From Pseudomonas sp. RIT-PI-q (lineage in GTDB: Bacteria; Pseudomonadota; Gammaproteobacteria; Pseudomonadales; Pseudomonadaceae), in contig NZ_LHPC01000053.1 of the NCBI RefSeq assembly GCF_001297125.1, positions 62,001 through 126,000 of the forward strand: a stretch of 64,000 bases of DNA. The letters run 5' to 3'. The translations under genes were made by a program, and so were the position numbers. Shown piece by piece: positions 49,776-58,197 of the stretch; position 1 is the stretch's first letter, and every line of letters starts with the position of its first letter. The notes under the pieces were generated by a model. It saw only the letters and a program-made list of their open reading frames with translations, was not told where the DNA came from and searched no databases.

Positions 49776-50948
49776 CTATTTCAAATGGCGATAGCTTTGC
49801 AGGGCAGAACCGAGGACCACGGCCCCGGCGGCAATCGCCACCCAAACCCCGCTGCGCGCGCCCAACGCATCCACCAGCCCCCCGGAACTCGCCGCGCCGA
49901 TCGCCACGCCGATGCTCAACCCGGTGACCAGCCAGGTCAGGCCTTCGGTGAGTTTGGCCGGCGGTACGATTTGCTCCCCCAGCGCCATTGCCACGATCAA
50001 CGTCGGCGCAAAAAACAGTCCCGCGACGAACACCGCCAGCGACAGCCCGAGAATGTTCGCCGCCAGCAGCAACGGCAACGTGGTCACCGCCGTCGCTACT
50101 CCGCCGTACAGAAACAATCGCGGCAACGGCACTTTCGAACGCAATGCCCCGAACGCCAGCCCGGCCAGGCACGAGCCGATGGCGTACACCGACAGCACAA
50201 TGCTCGCCGCCGCCGGTTGCCCTTGCTGCTGGGCGAAAGCCACGCTGACCACATCCACCACGCCGACGATGGGGCCCATGGCGACCATCAACAGCATCAG
50301 CAACTGAATCTCGACCGAACGAATGATCGAGCGTTGATGGTGCTCTTCATGCGGATGCACCGGTGGCTCGGTGCCGCGCTGCAAGACAAACGTGGTGACC
50401 CCGATCGCCAGCATCAGCAACGCCGCCAACGGCCCGGCCTCGGGGAACGCCACCACGCACAAGCCCACCGACAGCGGCGGCCCGACGATAAAGCACACCT
50501 CGTCCAGCACCGATTCCAGCGCATAGGCAGTTTGCAGTTGAGGCTGACCGCGATACACCTCGGTCCAACGCGCCCGCACCATCGCCGACATGCTCGGCAT
50601 GCAACCGGCCAGCGCGGCGAATACAAACAACGACCAGTTCGGCGCCTGCAAGCGCGTGCAGAGCAACACCATCAGCAACGCCCCGCCGCCAAGCAGCGCC
50701 GACACCGGCAAAATCCGCCGCTGACCAAAACGATCGACCAGCCGGGAAACCTGCGGCGCACAAAATGCCGTGGCCAGGGCAAACGTCGCCGCCACCGCGC
50801 CGGCCAGTCCGTAGCCACCCTGTAACTGCGAGAGCATGGTGATCAGGCCGATGCCGGTCATGGAAATCGGCATGCGCGCGATCATCCCGGCCAGCACAAA
50901 GGCTCCGCTGCCTGGGGCGTTGAATAATTCGCGGTAGGGGTTTGCCAT
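49776..50948 (-). CDS. MFS transporter
   Basis: A 390-residue permease with about twelve hydrophobic segments of the major facilitator superfamily. The first transmembrane part begins SGAFVLAGMIARMPISMTGI, and the loop after helix 2 carries RLVDRFGQRRILP. I start it at the ATG at 50948 (MANPYRELF); the open frame upstream runs through a REP element and is not coding. It lies upstream of pvdG on the same strand but has no PvdS box, so a link to pyoverdine is not shown. The substrate is unknown; efflux of small molecules is the usual role of this subgroup. Confidence 0.88.
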   Translation of the reverse strand: MANPYRELFNAPGSGAFVLAGMIARMPISMTGIGLITMLSQLQGGYGLAGAVAATFALATAFCAPQVSRLVDRFGQRRILPVSALLGGGALLMVLLCTRLQAPNWSLFVFAALAGCMPSMSAMVRARWTEVYRGQPQLQTAYALESVLDEVCFIVGPPLSVGLCVVAFPEAGPLAALLMLAIGVTTFVLQRGTEPPVHPHEEHHQRSIIRSVEIQLLMLLMVAMGPIVGVVDVVSVAFAQQQGQPAAASIVLSVYAIGSCLAGLAFGALRSKVPLPRLFLYGGVATAVTTLPLLLAANILGLSLAVFVAGLFFAPTLIVAMALGEQIVPPAKLTEGLTWLVTGLSIGVAIGAASSGGLVDALGARSGVWVAIAAGAVVLGSALQSYRHLK

Positions 50949-51032
50949 GGGGTGTGGGTCTCGACAATGGCCTGCAAGTGTCCACAAAGGCTGATCGCGA
51001 GGGAAGCCGCCAATTGTTGGTGGAATGTGAAG

Positions 51033-51113
51033 ATCCCATCGCGGGCAAGCCCGCTCCCACAGTTGAGCGGCGTACACAAACAATTGTGGGAGCGGGCTTG
51101 CCCGCGATGAGGC
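51033..51113. repeat. REP doublet between the MFS gene and the GH15 gene
   Basis: Facing copies of the GGAGCGGGCTTGCCCGCG type between divergent genes; the rest of this 257-base gap shows no other clear signal. Confidence 0.9.
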
Positions 51114-51205
51114 CAGCAAAGCCACTGTGCTCGTTCCGACAAATGAACTCTCCACCGTCCAAACCAGTCAGCTAATTAGGCCCTCGACGCAAGGCTTCAC
51201 CCTTC

Positions 51206-53041
51206 ATGCAGAATTCCCACGATCATCACCCCGAACGACAAAGCGCCATCGACGCCCACGGCATCATCGGCGACATGCGCAGCGCGGCACTGGTCAACGA
51301 CAAGGGCAGCGTGGACTTTTTCTGCTGGCCCGAATTCGACAGCCCGTCGATCTTCTGTTCGCTGCTGGACACCCCCGAGGCCGGTATCTTCCAACTGTCG
51401 CCGGACTTGCCCGACGCCCGTCGCGAACAGATTTACCTGCCCGACACCAACGTCCTGCAAACCCGCTGGCTCAGCGATCGCGCGGTGGTCGAGGTCACCG
51501 ACCTGCTGCCCATCGGCGACACTGAGGACGATTTACCCATGCTGATCCGCCGGGTGCGCGTGGTCAGCGGCCAGGCGACGTTTCGCATGCGCTGCGCCGT
51601 GCGCCATGACTACGCTCGGGCCAAGACCCGCGCACGCATGGATGAACAGGACGTGACCTTTGCGGCCGCCGATCAGCCCTCGCTGCGCCTGTCTTCGGAT
51701 CAATCCTTGAGCATCGACGGCAACGCGGCGATTGCCGAGTTCACCCTCGATCAAGACCAGAGCGCTGAGTTCCTGCTCGGCGGCATCGACGACCCACGCT
51801 TCAAGACCGGCGCTGCCACGCTGAGCCTGGAACGCACGCTGAAGTTCTGGCGCGACTGGATCGGCCAGTCCAACTACCGGGGTCGCTGGCGGGAAATGGT
51901 CAATCGTTCGGCCCTGGCCTTGAAGCTGCTGACCTCGCGCAAACACGGTGCGATCCTCGCCGCCGCGACCTTCGGCCTGCCGGAAACACCGGGCGGCGAA
52001 CGCAACTGGGATTACCGCTACACCTGGATCCGCGACGCCTCGTTCACCGTCTACGCCTTCATGCGTCTGGGTTTCGTCGAGGAAGCCAACGCCTACATGC
52101 GCTGGCTGCGCGGGCGGGTCAGCGACTGCCAGGGCAAATCGAAGAAACTGAACATCCTCTACGCCATCGACGGCCGTCAGGAGTTGCCGGAAACCGAACT
52201 GCCGCACCTGTCCGGCCATGGCGGCGCAACACCCGTGCGCATCGGCAACCAGGCCTACGATCAGATCCAGCTCGACATCTTTGGCGAGCTGATGGACGCG
52301 GTGTACCTGGTCAACAAATACGGCGAGGCCATCTCCCATGAAGGCTGGAAACATGCGGTGGAAGTGGTCGATCAGGTCTGCGAAACCTGGGAGCAAAAGG
52401 ACGTTGGCATCTGGGAAATGCGCGGCGAAGAGCACGACTTCCTGCACTCGCGACTGATGTGCTGGGTCGCCGTGGACCGGGCCATTCGCCTGGCGTCCAA
52501 ACGTTCATTGCCCGCGCCTTTCGCCCGCTGGGACCAGACGCGGCAGGCGATCTACGTCGACATCTGGGAAAACTTCTGGAACGAAGAACGCGGGCATTTC
52601 GTTCAGTACAAGGGCGGCACCGCGCTCGACGGCTCGATGCTGTTGATGCCACTGGTGCGCTTCGTCAGCGCCAAGGACCCGCGCTGGCTCGCCACCCTGC
52701 AAGTCATCGAAAAAACCCTGGTGCGCGACGGCATGGTGTACCGCTATCGCAACGATGACACCCGCATCGACGGCCTGCCCGGCACCGAAGGCGCCTTCGC
52801 CGCATGTTCGTTCTGGTACGTCGAATGCCTGGCCCGGGCGGGTCAGGTGGAAAAGGCTCATCTGGAGTTTGAACAGCTGTTGAGGTACGCCAACCCGCTG
52901 GGTTTGTATGCCGAAGAGCTGGACAGTCACGCCCGGCATCTGGGGAATACACCGCAGGCGTTGACGCACCTGGCACTGATCAGCGCGGCGAGTTTTCTCG
53001 ATCGGAAATTGAGTGGGGAGAAGAATTTCTGGCAGCCTTGA
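51206..53041 (+). CDS. GH15-family glycoside hydrolase (glucoamylase/trehalase-like)
   Basis: A 611-residue cytoplasmic protein of the GH15-like family. The N-terminal beta-sandwich domain begins IIGDMRSAALVNDKGSVDF (about residues 15-35), and the catalytic (alpha/alpha)6 barrel contains NWDYRYTWIRDASFTVYAFM (near 265) and, near the C-terminus, GTEGAFAACSFWYVECLA. These are standard family motifs of bacterial glucan 1,4-alpha-glucosidase or trehalase-type enzymes. No signal peptide is seen. The exact sugar substrate cannot be told from the sequence. Confidence 0.93.
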   Translation: MQNSHDHHPERQSAIDAHGIIGDMRSAALVNDKGSVDFFCWPEFDSPSIFCSLLDTPEAGIFQLSPDLPDARREQIYLPDTNVLQTRWLSDRAVVEVTDLLPIGDTEDDLPMLIRRVRVVSGQATFRMRCAVRHDYARAKTRARMDEQDVTFAAADQPSLRLSSDQSLSIDGNAAIAEFTLDQDQSAEFLLGGIDDPRFKTGAATLSLERTLKFWRDWIGQSNYRGRWREMVNRSALALKLLTSRKHGAILAAATFGLPETPGGERNWDYRYTWIRDASFTVYAFMRLGFVEEANAYMRWLRGRVSDCQGKSKKLNILYAIDGRQELPETELPHLSGHGGATPVRIGNQAYDQIQLDIFGELMDAVYLVNKYGEAISHEGWKHAVEVVDQVCETWEQKDVGIWEMRGEEHDFLHSRLMCWVAVDRAIRLASKRSLPAPFARWDQTRQAIYVDIWENFWNEERGHFVQYKGGTALDGSMLLMPLVRFVSAKDPRWLATLQVIEKTLVRDGMVYRYRNDDTRIDGLPGTEGAFAACSFWYVECLARAGQVEKAHLEFEQLLRYANPLGLYAEELDSHARHLGNTPQALTHLALISAASFLDRKLSGEKNFWQP

Positions 53042-53052
53042 GACCGCGTCGC

Positions 53053-53153
53053 CTCAATCGCGGGCAAGCCCGCTCCCACATGGATTCTCGGTGTAAACAC
53101 AATTGTGTGAACACCACCAAACCCTGTGGGAGCGGGCTTGCCCGCGATGGGAC
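53053..53153. repeat. REP doublet after the GH15 gene
   Basis: Facing copies of the GGAGCGGGCTTGCCCGCG type. The remaining bases up to 53334 show no gene. Confidence 0.9.
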
Positions 53154-53334
53154 CATCAGCCACCCACAAGACCAACAGGCTGAATCTCTACCTACAACAA
53201 TTAAACAAAACCCGTGAATGCCCTGCACTGCCACCCCGTAATCCCTTGTTGCCAGCCCTCAAATCCCCCCCTACCATCGACGGACAACGGGTGCAGCGGA
53301 GCTGCCCAAGAAAACCCGAATTCAAGGAACCCGA

Positions 53335-53724
53335 ATGACCCAGCACATCCACCGCAGCATCGACACCCCATTGCGCTCAGGCCTGAACCGCGATGAACTG
53401 TGGGAAGCCGACGACAAGGGCCTGATCAAATGCTGGGAAATAGGCCGCCAACGCGCCGCCCGCTTTCCCGACCTCGCGCAACAGTGCCTTGCCGGCGAAC
53501 TGCCGGTGCTGGGCTGGACAGGTGGCGTCAGCCGCAGCCTGAAGAAACTCGAAAAGTACGGTTCCCTCAAATACCTCGCCCAGTGGCAAGGGTTGCGCGG
53601 GGATGATCTGGATGTAGATTTGGCTGAAGAGCGGGCGTGGACCTGTTCACGGACCAAGATGGTGGTGACGTTCACGCCGGATCGATCGAAATACTTCAAT
53701 CAGATGGCGGAAGTTGAAACCTGA
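53335..53724 (+). CDS. Small conserved-looking hypothetical protein
   Basis: A 129-residue soluble protein with no signal peptide or membrane segment. It starts MTQHIHRSIDTPLRSGLNRD and is rich in charged residues, with two Cys residues and a WTGGVSRSLKKLEKYGSLKY segment. Codon use looks like the neighbours and AAGGA lies 12 bases upstream of the start, so I think it is real. I do not recognise a family and assign no function. Confidence 0.65.
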   Translation: MTQHIHRSIDTPLRSGLNRDELWEADDKGLIKCWEIGRQRAARFPDLAQQCLAGELPVLGWTGGVSRSLKKLEKYGSLKYLAQWQGLRGDDLDVDLAEERAWTCSRTKMVVTFTPDRSKYFNQMAEVET

Positions 53725-53780
53725 TATTCGTTGCGCTGCGGTAGCGGCGCGGCAAGGACCCGGGAGTAAAACGCACCCCC

Positions 53781-53914
53781 CTGTAGCAGCTGGCGAAGCC
53801 TGCGTTCGGCTGCGCAGCAGTCGTCAACCCTGTGCACACGGGTTCCTGATACACCGCGTTGCCTGGTTTCACGCCTGCTGCGCAGCCGAACGCAGGCTTC
53901 GCCAGCTGCTACAA
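53781..53914. repeat. Long palindromic element (GCAGCTGGCGAAGCCTGCG family)
   Basis: Two arms of about 45 bases, starting CTGTAGCAGCTGGCGAAGCC and its complement, face each other across a spacer. It belongs to the same family as the elements at 56635-56771 and 57005-57141 and is distinct from the REP type elsewhere in the window. Confidence 0.85.
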
Positions 53915-53992
53915 GTAATGCGTGACAGCTGAAATCGCTTAATGAAGTCATCGTCCGGCATTTTAGAATGCCAACAACTCCTGGAGTTTGTC

Positions 53993-54892
53993 GTGACCGG
54001 CTACCCCATCAAAACCACTCAAACATCCTGTTTGACGCTCGCCTACGAAGAACACGGCCCCGCCACCGGCGATCCGGTCATCCTGCTCCACGGCTTCCCC
54101 TACTCCCCCCGCGCCTACGATGAAATCGCCCCAGTCCTTGCCGCAAAGGGCTATCGCGTGATCGTCCCGTACCTGCGCGGTTATGGCCCGACCCGCTTCA
54201 TCAGCCCCGACACCCTGCGCTCCGGCCAACAAGCCGCGCTCGCCCAGGATTTGCTCGATCTGATGGACGGCCTCTCCATCAAACAAGCCGCCCTCTGCGG
54301 ATATGACTGGGGCGGTCGGGCAGCGTGCATCGTCGCGGCGCTGTGGCCGGAGCGGGTCCGTTGCCTGGTTACCGGTGACGGCTACAACCTTCAGAACATT
54401 CCAAAATCAATCCAGCCGCGAGACCCGGAAACCGAGCACCGCCTGTGGTATCAGTTCTATTTCCACACACCGCGCGGTGTCGAAGGCCTGACGAACAATC
54501 GCCGGGCCTTGTGCGAATTACTGTGGAAGTTGTGGTCACCCACCTGGGCCAAGGGGCCTGAGTTGTATCCACTTAGCGCTCCTGCCTTCGACAACCCGGA
54601 TTTTGTCGACGTGGTGATCCAGTCCTATCGCCACCGGTTCATGTATGCGCCCGGCGACCCGGCGCTGGAGTGGATGGAACAAGCGCTCAGCCAACAACCG
54701 CCGATCAGCGTGCCGACGATTTCCCTGTGCGGCGCCGACGATGGCGTAGGGCCCGCAGCCGAATTCGACGACGACATCGAGCATTTCACCGGTCCTTATG
54801 AGCGCCGAATGCTGGCGGGCGTGGGGCATAACATTCCCGAAGAGGCCCCGACGGCGACGGTCAAAGCATTACTGGATCTGCTGGAAGGCTGA
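53993..54892 (+). CDS. Alpha/beta hydrolase (epoxide hydrolase/haloalkane dehalogenase-like)
   Basis: A soluble alpha/beta hydrolase of 299 residues. It shows ILLHGFPYSPRAYDEIAPVL (oxyanion region), the nucleophile elbow GYDWGGRAA with Asp as nucleophile, and the C-terminal His in LAGVGHNIPEEAP. An Asp nucleophile points to epoxide hydrolases or dehalogenases rather than lipases. I start it at the GTG at 53993, which has GGAG six bases upstream; an ATG at 53942 is in frame but has no ribosome-binding site. The 3' end overlaps the convergent regulator gene by 32 bases. Confidence 0.85.
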   Translation: MTGYPIKTTQTSCLTLAYEEHGPATGDPVILLHGFPYSPRAYDEIAPVLAAKGYRVIVPYLRGYGPTRFISPDTLRSGQQAALAQDLLDLMDGLSIKQAALCGYDWGGRAACIVAALWPERVRCLVTGDGYNLQNIPKSIQPRDPETEHRLWYQFYFHTPRGVEGLTNNRRALCELLWKLWSPTWAKGPELYPLSAPAFDNPDFVDVVIQSYRHRFMYAPGDPALEWMEQALSQQPPISVPTISLCGADDGVGPAAEFDDDIEHFTGPYERRMLAGVGHNIPEEAPTATVKALLDLLEG

Positions 54893-55847
54893 CGGAAAAC
54901 CGCTCGCGATAGGCTTGCGGCGTTACGCCCATGGCCCGTAGAAAACTGCGGCGCAGGGTTTCTTCGCTGCCGAATCCGCATTGCATCGCCACCCGTTTGA
55001 TCGGCACGCCGGTATCGCTGAGCAACCGGCGCGCTGTCTCGACCCGAATCAATTCGATGGCCCGCGCCGGGGTCTGGCCGGTGTCGGCGCGGTAGTGGCG
55101 GACGAAGCTGCGCTCGCTCATGCCGGCCTGCAGGGCAAGGGTCGGGATGCCCAGATCCAGGGTGAGGTTTTCGCTGATCCAGGCATGCAGATCGTCGAAA
55201 CGGTTGCCTTCTTTCTGTAGCGACAGGGTCACGCTGAACTGCGACTGGCCACCGGGCCGCTTGAGGAAAACCACCAATTGCCGTGCCACTTCCAGGGCCA
55301 TGCTGCGACCGAGGTCTTCTTCGACCATGGCCAGCGCCAGGTCAATACCGGCGGTGACCCCGGCCGAGGTCCACACCGGGCCGTCGTTGATGAAAATCGG
55401 GTTGGGTTCGACCTGCAGTTTTGGATGCTTCTGCGCCAACTGATCGCAACGGGTCCAGTGCGTGACCACCCGACGCCCATCGAGCCAGCCACTGGCCGCG
55501 AGCAAAAACGCCCCGGTGCACACCGACGCCACTCGCCGACAATCCGTCGCATGTTCACGCACCCACGCCACCAGCGACTGATCGTCCGCCGCCGTATAAA
55601 CACCCCAGCCACCGGCGATAATCAAGGTGTCGCTGCCCTCCTCGGGTAACGGTTCAGCCAGCAGAGCCAGCCCCGCCGACGACATCACCGCCCCGCCGCC
55701 ACTAGCAATCACCGTCGGTGCATAAGGCAGCGCCAGCCCTTGCTGGCGTGAGATATCGTTGGCCGAGGCAAACACTTGCAATGGCCCGGTTACATCGAGC
55801 AGTTGCACATTGGCAAACGCGAGCACGTGAATGGTCTTAGGCATCAT
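54861..55847 (-). CDS. GlxA-type transcriptional regulator (PfpI-like domain plus AraC domain)
   Basis: A regulator of about 328 residues. The N-terminal half is a DJ-1/PfpI-like domain (IHVLAFANVQLLDVTGPLQV; SVCTGAFLLAASGWLDGR with the nucleophile-elbow Cys). The C-terminal AraC/XylS helix-turn-helix region includes AMQCGFGSEETLRRSFLRAM and GVTPQAYRERF. The start is one of two adjacent ATGs at 55847 or 55844. It is divergent from the isonitrile hydratase gene, whose product shares the PfpI-like fold, suggesting it controls that gene and itself. An operator-like repeat lies between them at 55847-55883. The ligand is unknown. Confidence 0.9.
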   Translation of the reverse strand: MMPKTIHVLAFANVQLLDVTGPLQVFASANDISRQQGLALPYAPTVIASGGGAVMSSAGLALLAEPLPEEGSDTLIIAGGWGVYTAADDQSLVAWVREHATDCRRVASVCTGAFLLAASGWLDGRRVVTHWTRCDQLAQKHPKLQVEPNPIFINDGPVWTSAGVTAGIDLALAMVEEDLGRSMALEVARQLVVFLKRPGGQSQFSVTLSLQKEGNRFDDLHAWISENLTLDLGIPTLALQAGMSERSFVRHYRADTGQTPARAIELIRVETARRLLSDTGVPIKRVAMQCGFGSEETLRRSFLRAMGVTPQAYRERFSVSLPADPVML

Positions 55848-55883
55848 TGGCGTAATTCGTGGGGATATTGGCGTATACGCCAA
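55847..55883. promoter_or_regulatory. Operator-like repeats between the regulator and inhA genes
   Basis: TTGGCGTATACGCCAA at 55868-55883 is a perfect 16-base palindrome. A further TTGGCGTA at 55847-55854 is a direct repeat spaced 21 bases from the palindrome's left half, two helical turns, as is common for AraC-family binding sites. It overlaps the regulator's start codon. Confidence 0.6.
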
Positions 55884-55935
55884 ATCCTACGAGTCTACAG
55901 TGAAGTCGTCCACCCACTTCATGAGAAAAAAAGCC

Positions 55936-56619
55936 ATGACGTTGCAGATCGGTTTTCTGTTGTTTCCACAGGTTCAGCAACTGGACTTGACCGGCCCTTA
56001 CGACGTACTGGCCTCACTGCCGGACGTGAAAGTGCATTTGATCTGGAAGGACCTGGTGCCGGTCACCGCGAGCACCGGCCTGGTACTGAAACCCACCACC
56101 ACCTTCGCCGATTGCCCGGCGCTGGATGTGATTTGCATACCCGGCGGCAGCGGCGTAGGGCCATTGATGGAGGATGACGAGACGCTGGCCTTCATCAAGA
56201 TTCAGGCAGCCAATGCACGTTACGTCACGTCGGTCTGCACCGGCGCGCTGGTGCTCGGCGCGGCGGGTCTGCTGAAGGGCAAACGCGCCACCACTCATTG
56301 GGCCTATCACGAACTGTTGGCGCCGTTGGGGGCAACTCCGGTTAAGGATCGGGTGGTGCGCGACGGCAATCTGCTGACGGGGGGCGGAATTACCGCAGGG
56401 ATCGATTTTGCCCTGACCCTGGCTGCAGAGTTGTTCGATAAGGACACTGCAGAACTGGTGCAGTTGCAGCTGGAATACGCTCCGGCGCCACCGTTTACTT
56501 CGGGCAGCCCCGAGACAGCGCCGGTCGGCGTGCTGGAGGAAGCACGCAAACGCTCCGCAGGGTCGTTGAAATTGCGCTCGGAAATCACCGAGCGAGTAGC
56601 CGCGAAACTAGACCGCTAA
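55936..56619 (+). CDS. inhA: Isonitrile hydratase, DJ-1/PfpI family
   Basis: A 227-residue cytoplasmic protein that closely resembles what I recall of the P. putida isonitrile hydratase, which hydrates isonitriles to N-substituted formamides. The protein begins MTLQIGFLLFPQVQQLDLTG. The catalytic Cys lies in YVTSVCTGALVLGAAGLL near residue 100, followed by RATTHWAYH and GGGITAGIDFALTLAAEL. I start it at the ATG at 55936; an in-frame ATG five codons upstream is possible. It is divergent from the GlxA-like regulator. Confidence 0.88.
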   Translation: MTLQIGFLLFPQVQQLDLTGPYDVLASLPDVKVHLIWKDLVPVTASTGLVLKPTTTFADCPALDVICIPGGSGVGPLMEDDETLAFIKIQAANARYVTSVCTGALVLGAAGLLKGKRATTHWAYHELLAPLGATPVKDRVVRDGNLLTGGGITAGIDFALTLAAELFDKDTAELVQLQLEYAPAPPFTSGSPETAPVGVLEEARKRSAGSLKLRSEITERVAAKLDR

Positions 56620-56634
56620 GCCACAACGCGAACC

Positions 56635-56771
56635 CCGTAGCAGCTGGCGAAGCCTGCGTTCGGCTGCGCAGCAGTCGTAAAAATCAGCACACGCGGTGTA
56701 TCAGGAAAACGTGTGCTCTGGGTTTACGACTGCTACGCAGCCGAACGCAGGCTTCGCCAGCTGCTACAGGG
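56635..56771. repeat. Long palindromic element downstream of the first sRNA gene
   Basis: The arms GTAGCAGCTGGCGAAGCCTG and complement face each other across an imperfect spacer. Same family as 53781-53914. It lies just past the terminator of the sRNA gene at 56798-56912 and past the inhA stop codon. Confidence 0.85.
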
Positions 56772-56797
56772 TCGGTGTTGGTGCTTTATTCCGGGCG

Positions 56798-56912
56798 AAA
56801 AAAAACCCGCCTAAGCGGGTTTCTCAAGACCATTGCGACATCCTGTCAGCAGCCATCCTGGCCTATGGTCGATCATCCGTGATCCTGAGTGCATCCTGCG
56901 ACTCAGTTGATG
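56798..56912 (-). ncRNA. rsmX: RsmX-like regulatory sRNA, copy 1
   Basis: About 115 bases on the minus strand with no credible protein gene. The transcript shows five GGA motifs, three in small hairpins (GCA-GGA-TGC, GCCA-GGA-TGGC, GACA-GGA-TGTC), the known binding pattern for RsmA/RsmE (CsrA) proteins. It ends in a strong terminator, AAACCCGC/GCGGGTTT with a T run (56798-56822). A -10-like TAATCT lies at 56918-56923, and a GacA-type upstream half-site (cGTAAG) at 56968-56973, centred about 64 bases before the predicted 5' end. RsmX sRNAs sequester RsmA/RsmE under GacS/GacA control. The second copy at 57172-57288 supports the boundaries. The 5' end is inferred. Confidence 0.75.
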
Positions 56913-57004
56913 GATCCAGATTAACCACATCGGTTAAGGGTAAACAGAGGACATACCAGCGCCCCAGCGTAAGCCTTTGACCATTTAAGCCACAAAACCT
57001 CTCC

Positions 57005-57141
57005 CCTGTAGCAGCTGCCGAAGGCTGCGTTCGGCTGCGAAGCAGTCGTAACCCTATAAACACGGTATGTCAGAAGCACCGCAGTGTCTGTTTTTACGAC
57101 TGCTTCGCAGCCGAACGCAGCCTTCGGCAGCTGCTACAGGG
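57005..57141. repeat. Long palindromic element between the two sRNA genes
   Basis: The arms CTGTAGCAGCTGCCGAAGGC and complement face each other. It lies just past the terminator of the second sRNA copy, matching the position of the element at 56635-56771 relative to the first copy. Confidence 0.85.
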
Positions 57142-57171
57142 TGAAAATATGCCAGCGCTTTTCGATAGACG

Positions 57172-57288
57172 AAAAAAAACCCGCCGAAGCGGGTTTTCCC
57201 AAGACCATGTCGACTCCCTGTCGGTAGCGTTCCTTGCTGATGGTCGATCGTCCGTGATCCTGAGGCACTTCCTGTGCTTCAGTTGATG
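57172..57288 (-). ncRNA. rsmX: RsmX-like regulatory sRNA, copy 2
   Basis: A diverged copy of the 56798-56912 gene (about 117 bases). It keeps the CATCAACTGA start, GGA motifs in hairpins (GCAC-AGGAA-GTGC, AGC-AAGGAAC-GCT, GAC-AGGGA-GTC) and unpaired TCAGGATC, and ends in AAAACCCGC/GCGGGTTTT plus T run (57172-57197). The -10-like TAATCT is at 57294-57299. The GacA-type site TGTAAG-N6-GCTATA at 57344-57361 (left half perfect) is centred 64 bases before the predicted 5' end. Hairpins have changed in sequence but kept their pairing, which argues for function. Confidence 0.78.
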
Positions 57289-57343
57289 AGGCTAGATTAC
57301 GCATCGGATCCAATCTGTAATAGGCGACATAGTTACCATTACA

Positions 57344-57361
57344 TGTAAGACATTCGCTATA
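57344..57361. promoter_or_regulatory. GacA-type upstream activating site of sRNA copy 2
   Basis: TGTAAG at 57344-57349, six bases, then GCTATA, compared with the known palindrome TGTAAG-N6-CTTACA upstream of rsmX/Y/Z genes. The left half is perfect, the right half matches three of six. Confidence 0.6.
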
Positions 57362-57380
57362 CCACCCCTTCCGAAAACCC

Positions 57381-58190
57381 TTAGACGCGTAAGGTGTCGA
57401 GCATGGAAGCCGCGAGTTCCGCGACCTGCAGCTGACGTTGAGCAGCCAGGGCATCGTCATCCTCGAGAAACCAGGCCGCCGACAATCCGGCAAACGCCAG
57501 CACCCATTGCAGCAATCGCCGACGCTCAAGTCCGGCGGCTTGTGCCACCATTGCGACTTGCTGCTGAAAGCGCAGCGGATCCGTCGCCGTGGGCAGTTCG
57601 GGATTGCAGATAATGTTGGCGTAGTCGAAACCGCGTTCACCGATCACCCGTTTCGGATCGATGGCCAACCAGCCTCGCGGGCCGAAATCGAGAACATTGT
57701 CATGATGAACATCGCCGTGCAGCACCACGACGTCCTGCGGCTCGGCCAGCAAGGCTTCGGCAGCGGCGAGGCTCACGGAATAAGGGTCGCCATGCTGTTC
57801 GGCCGCCAGACGCAGCGACTTGAACCATGGCGCCAATGGCACCAGCGGAGGGGGTGACGAAGGTCGCGGCGCATGCAGCCGCGCCAATGCCGCACACAGG
57901 ATCTGGCTGGCTTCGTCGTCCTGGCCGTTGAGCGCCATGTCCATCAATGACCGCTGCCCCATGGCACGCTCGATCAACAACCCGTCATCTTCATGGGCGT
58001 AGACGCGGGCAGCGCCCTCGCCTCCCCACCAAGTCATCAGCCGGTTGCCGAACTTTTCGTCGGTATCGACGGCGATTTTCAGCATCGCCGGCACATCACC
58101 CATGCGCACCGGCAGCAAGCGACTGCCGGGCGTGATGATCGGCTCGCCGTCCGGCACCAGCTCCCAGCGCGTTAACCAGGGCTCAAACAT
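57381..58190 (-). CDS. Aminoglycoside phosphotransferase-family kinase (streptomycin 6-kinase-like)
   Basis: A 269-residue protein of the APH(6)/streptomycin 6-kinase-like branch of the aminoglycoside phosphotransferase family. The catalytic segment VVLHGDVHHDNVLDFG lies near residue 155, followed by the metal-binding LAIDPKRVIGERGFDYAN. The start ATG is 7 bases after the stop of the AHSA1-like gene, so they are probably one operon. Chromosomal members of this family do not always confer resistance, and the true substrate is unknown. The promoter region of sRNA copy 2 lies just beyond its 3' end. Confidence 0.85.
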   Translation of the reverse strand: MFEPWLTRWELVPDGEPIITPGSRLLPVRMGDVPAMLKIAVDTDEKFGNRLMTWWGGEGAARVYAHEDDGLLIERAMGQRSLMDMALNGQDDEASQILCAALARLHAPRPSSPPPLVPLAPWFKSLRLAAEQHGDPYSVSLAAAEALLAEPQDVVVLHGDVHHDNVLDFGPRGWLAIDPKRVIGERGFDYANIICNPELPTATDPLRFQQQVAMVAQAAGLERRRLLQWVLAFAGLSAAWFLEDDDALAAQRQLQVAELAASMLDTLRV

Positions 58191-58197
58191 GCAGCGC

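Noticed and set aside
53781..57141. Repeated palindromes as a possible CRISPR array
   Set aside because: The repeats are long inverted pairs scattered over kilobases without regular spacers, and no cas genes are present.
56798..57288. PrrF-type iron sRNAs
   Set aside because: The location near siderophore genes suggested this, but the GGA hairpins and GacA-type sites fit RsmX, and no Fur box is seen upstream.
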